In this document: piece after piece, positions 33,384 through 33,393 of the stretch | Position numbering within the stretch: position 1 is the stretch's first letter | Layout of the letters: the number at the start of each line of letters is the position of its first letter | Source: Kiritimatiellia bacterium | GTDB lineage: Bacteria; Verrucomicrobiota; Kiritimatiellia; RFP12; UBA1067 | Reading direction: 5' to 3' | DNA: 33,393 nucleotides | Assembly: GCA_018399555.1 (NCBI GenBank) | Contig: JAGYOL010000013.1 | Coordinates: forward strand, 1-33,393 | Notes under the pieces: generated by a model | Seen by the model: only the letters and a program-made list of their open reading frames with translations | Told to the model about the DNA's origin: nothing | Databases searched by the model: none | Made by a program: the position numbers and the translations under genes

Positions 33384-33390
33384 AGAGGAG
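33384..33390 (+). promoter_or_regulatory. Ribosome-binding site for a gene beyond the window
   Basis: AGAGGAG lies three bases before the window end, with no start codon yet visible. A + strand gene probably begins within the next ten bases. The 40 bases between the LTD-CotH stop and this site show no clear promoter or terminator. Confidence 0.4.
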
Positions 33391-33393
33391 AAT

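Overview
The window looks like a chromosomal segment from a PVC-superphylum bacterium, most likely Kiritimatiellota or a near relative. This rests on recognised families, not on a database search. The signs are a pseudopilin with a C-terminal DG motif, very large secreted proteins carrying lamin-tail (LTD) domains, an LTD/CotH protein with a calcium-loop-like C-terminus, and an exopolysaccharide locus made of an OPX lipoprotein, a BBP2-type barrel, a Wzy/WaaL-like protein and a Wzc-like kinase. I see no rRNA, CRISPR array, insertion sequence, phage gene or replication origin.

Layout, left to right. (1) 1-7630: a pseudopilin, then a secreted protein of about 2200 aa with two tandem modules of about 350 aa and an LTD-like region near the C-terminus. 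(2) 7631-14512: housekeeping genes leuS, a YugP-type zinc protease and htpG on +, and mnmA on -. The gap left of leuS holds an unlisted 46-aa membrane ORF on -. (3) 14767-21798: a five-gene + strand exopolysaccharide export and polymerisation locus (OPX lipoprotein, unknown exported protein, outer-membrane barrel, O-antigen ligase/polymerase-like protein, Wzc-like BY-kinase with YYGG repeats). (4) 21934-22282: a self-contained unit with a near-perfect sigma-54 promoter, a secreted Lys/Cys-rich peptide of 75 aa (9 Cys in the mature part) and a strong terminator. (5) 22322-24011, - strand: an M20 dipeptidase, then a small unit with a consensus sigma-70 promoter, a 31-aa basic ORF starting almost at the predicted transcript end, tRNA-Cys(GCA) and a terminator. 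(6) 24166-27774: a hybrid sensor kinase with two tandem periplasmic SBP domains. (7) 27865-28628, - strand: a YbgA-type pair whose DUF523 half lacks its N-terminus and is out of frame with the DUF1722 half. (8) 28784-33344: a PncC/CinA-C amidohydrolase and a large secreted LTD-CotH-LTD protein. The last bases carry a ribosome-binding site for a gene beyond the window.

How the parts fit. The exopolysaccharide genes form a Wzy-dependent export machine without glycosyltransferases, which must lie elsewhere. The sigma-54 peptide directly downstream is the most unusual unit: the sequence shows secretion, dense cysteines and regulated expression, but not function. Two non-coding similarities suggest shared promoter architecture. 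One is a 38-bp element (34/38 identical) upstream of both the sensor kinase and pncC. The other is an extended -10 block upstream of both the giant secreted protein and the YugP protease.
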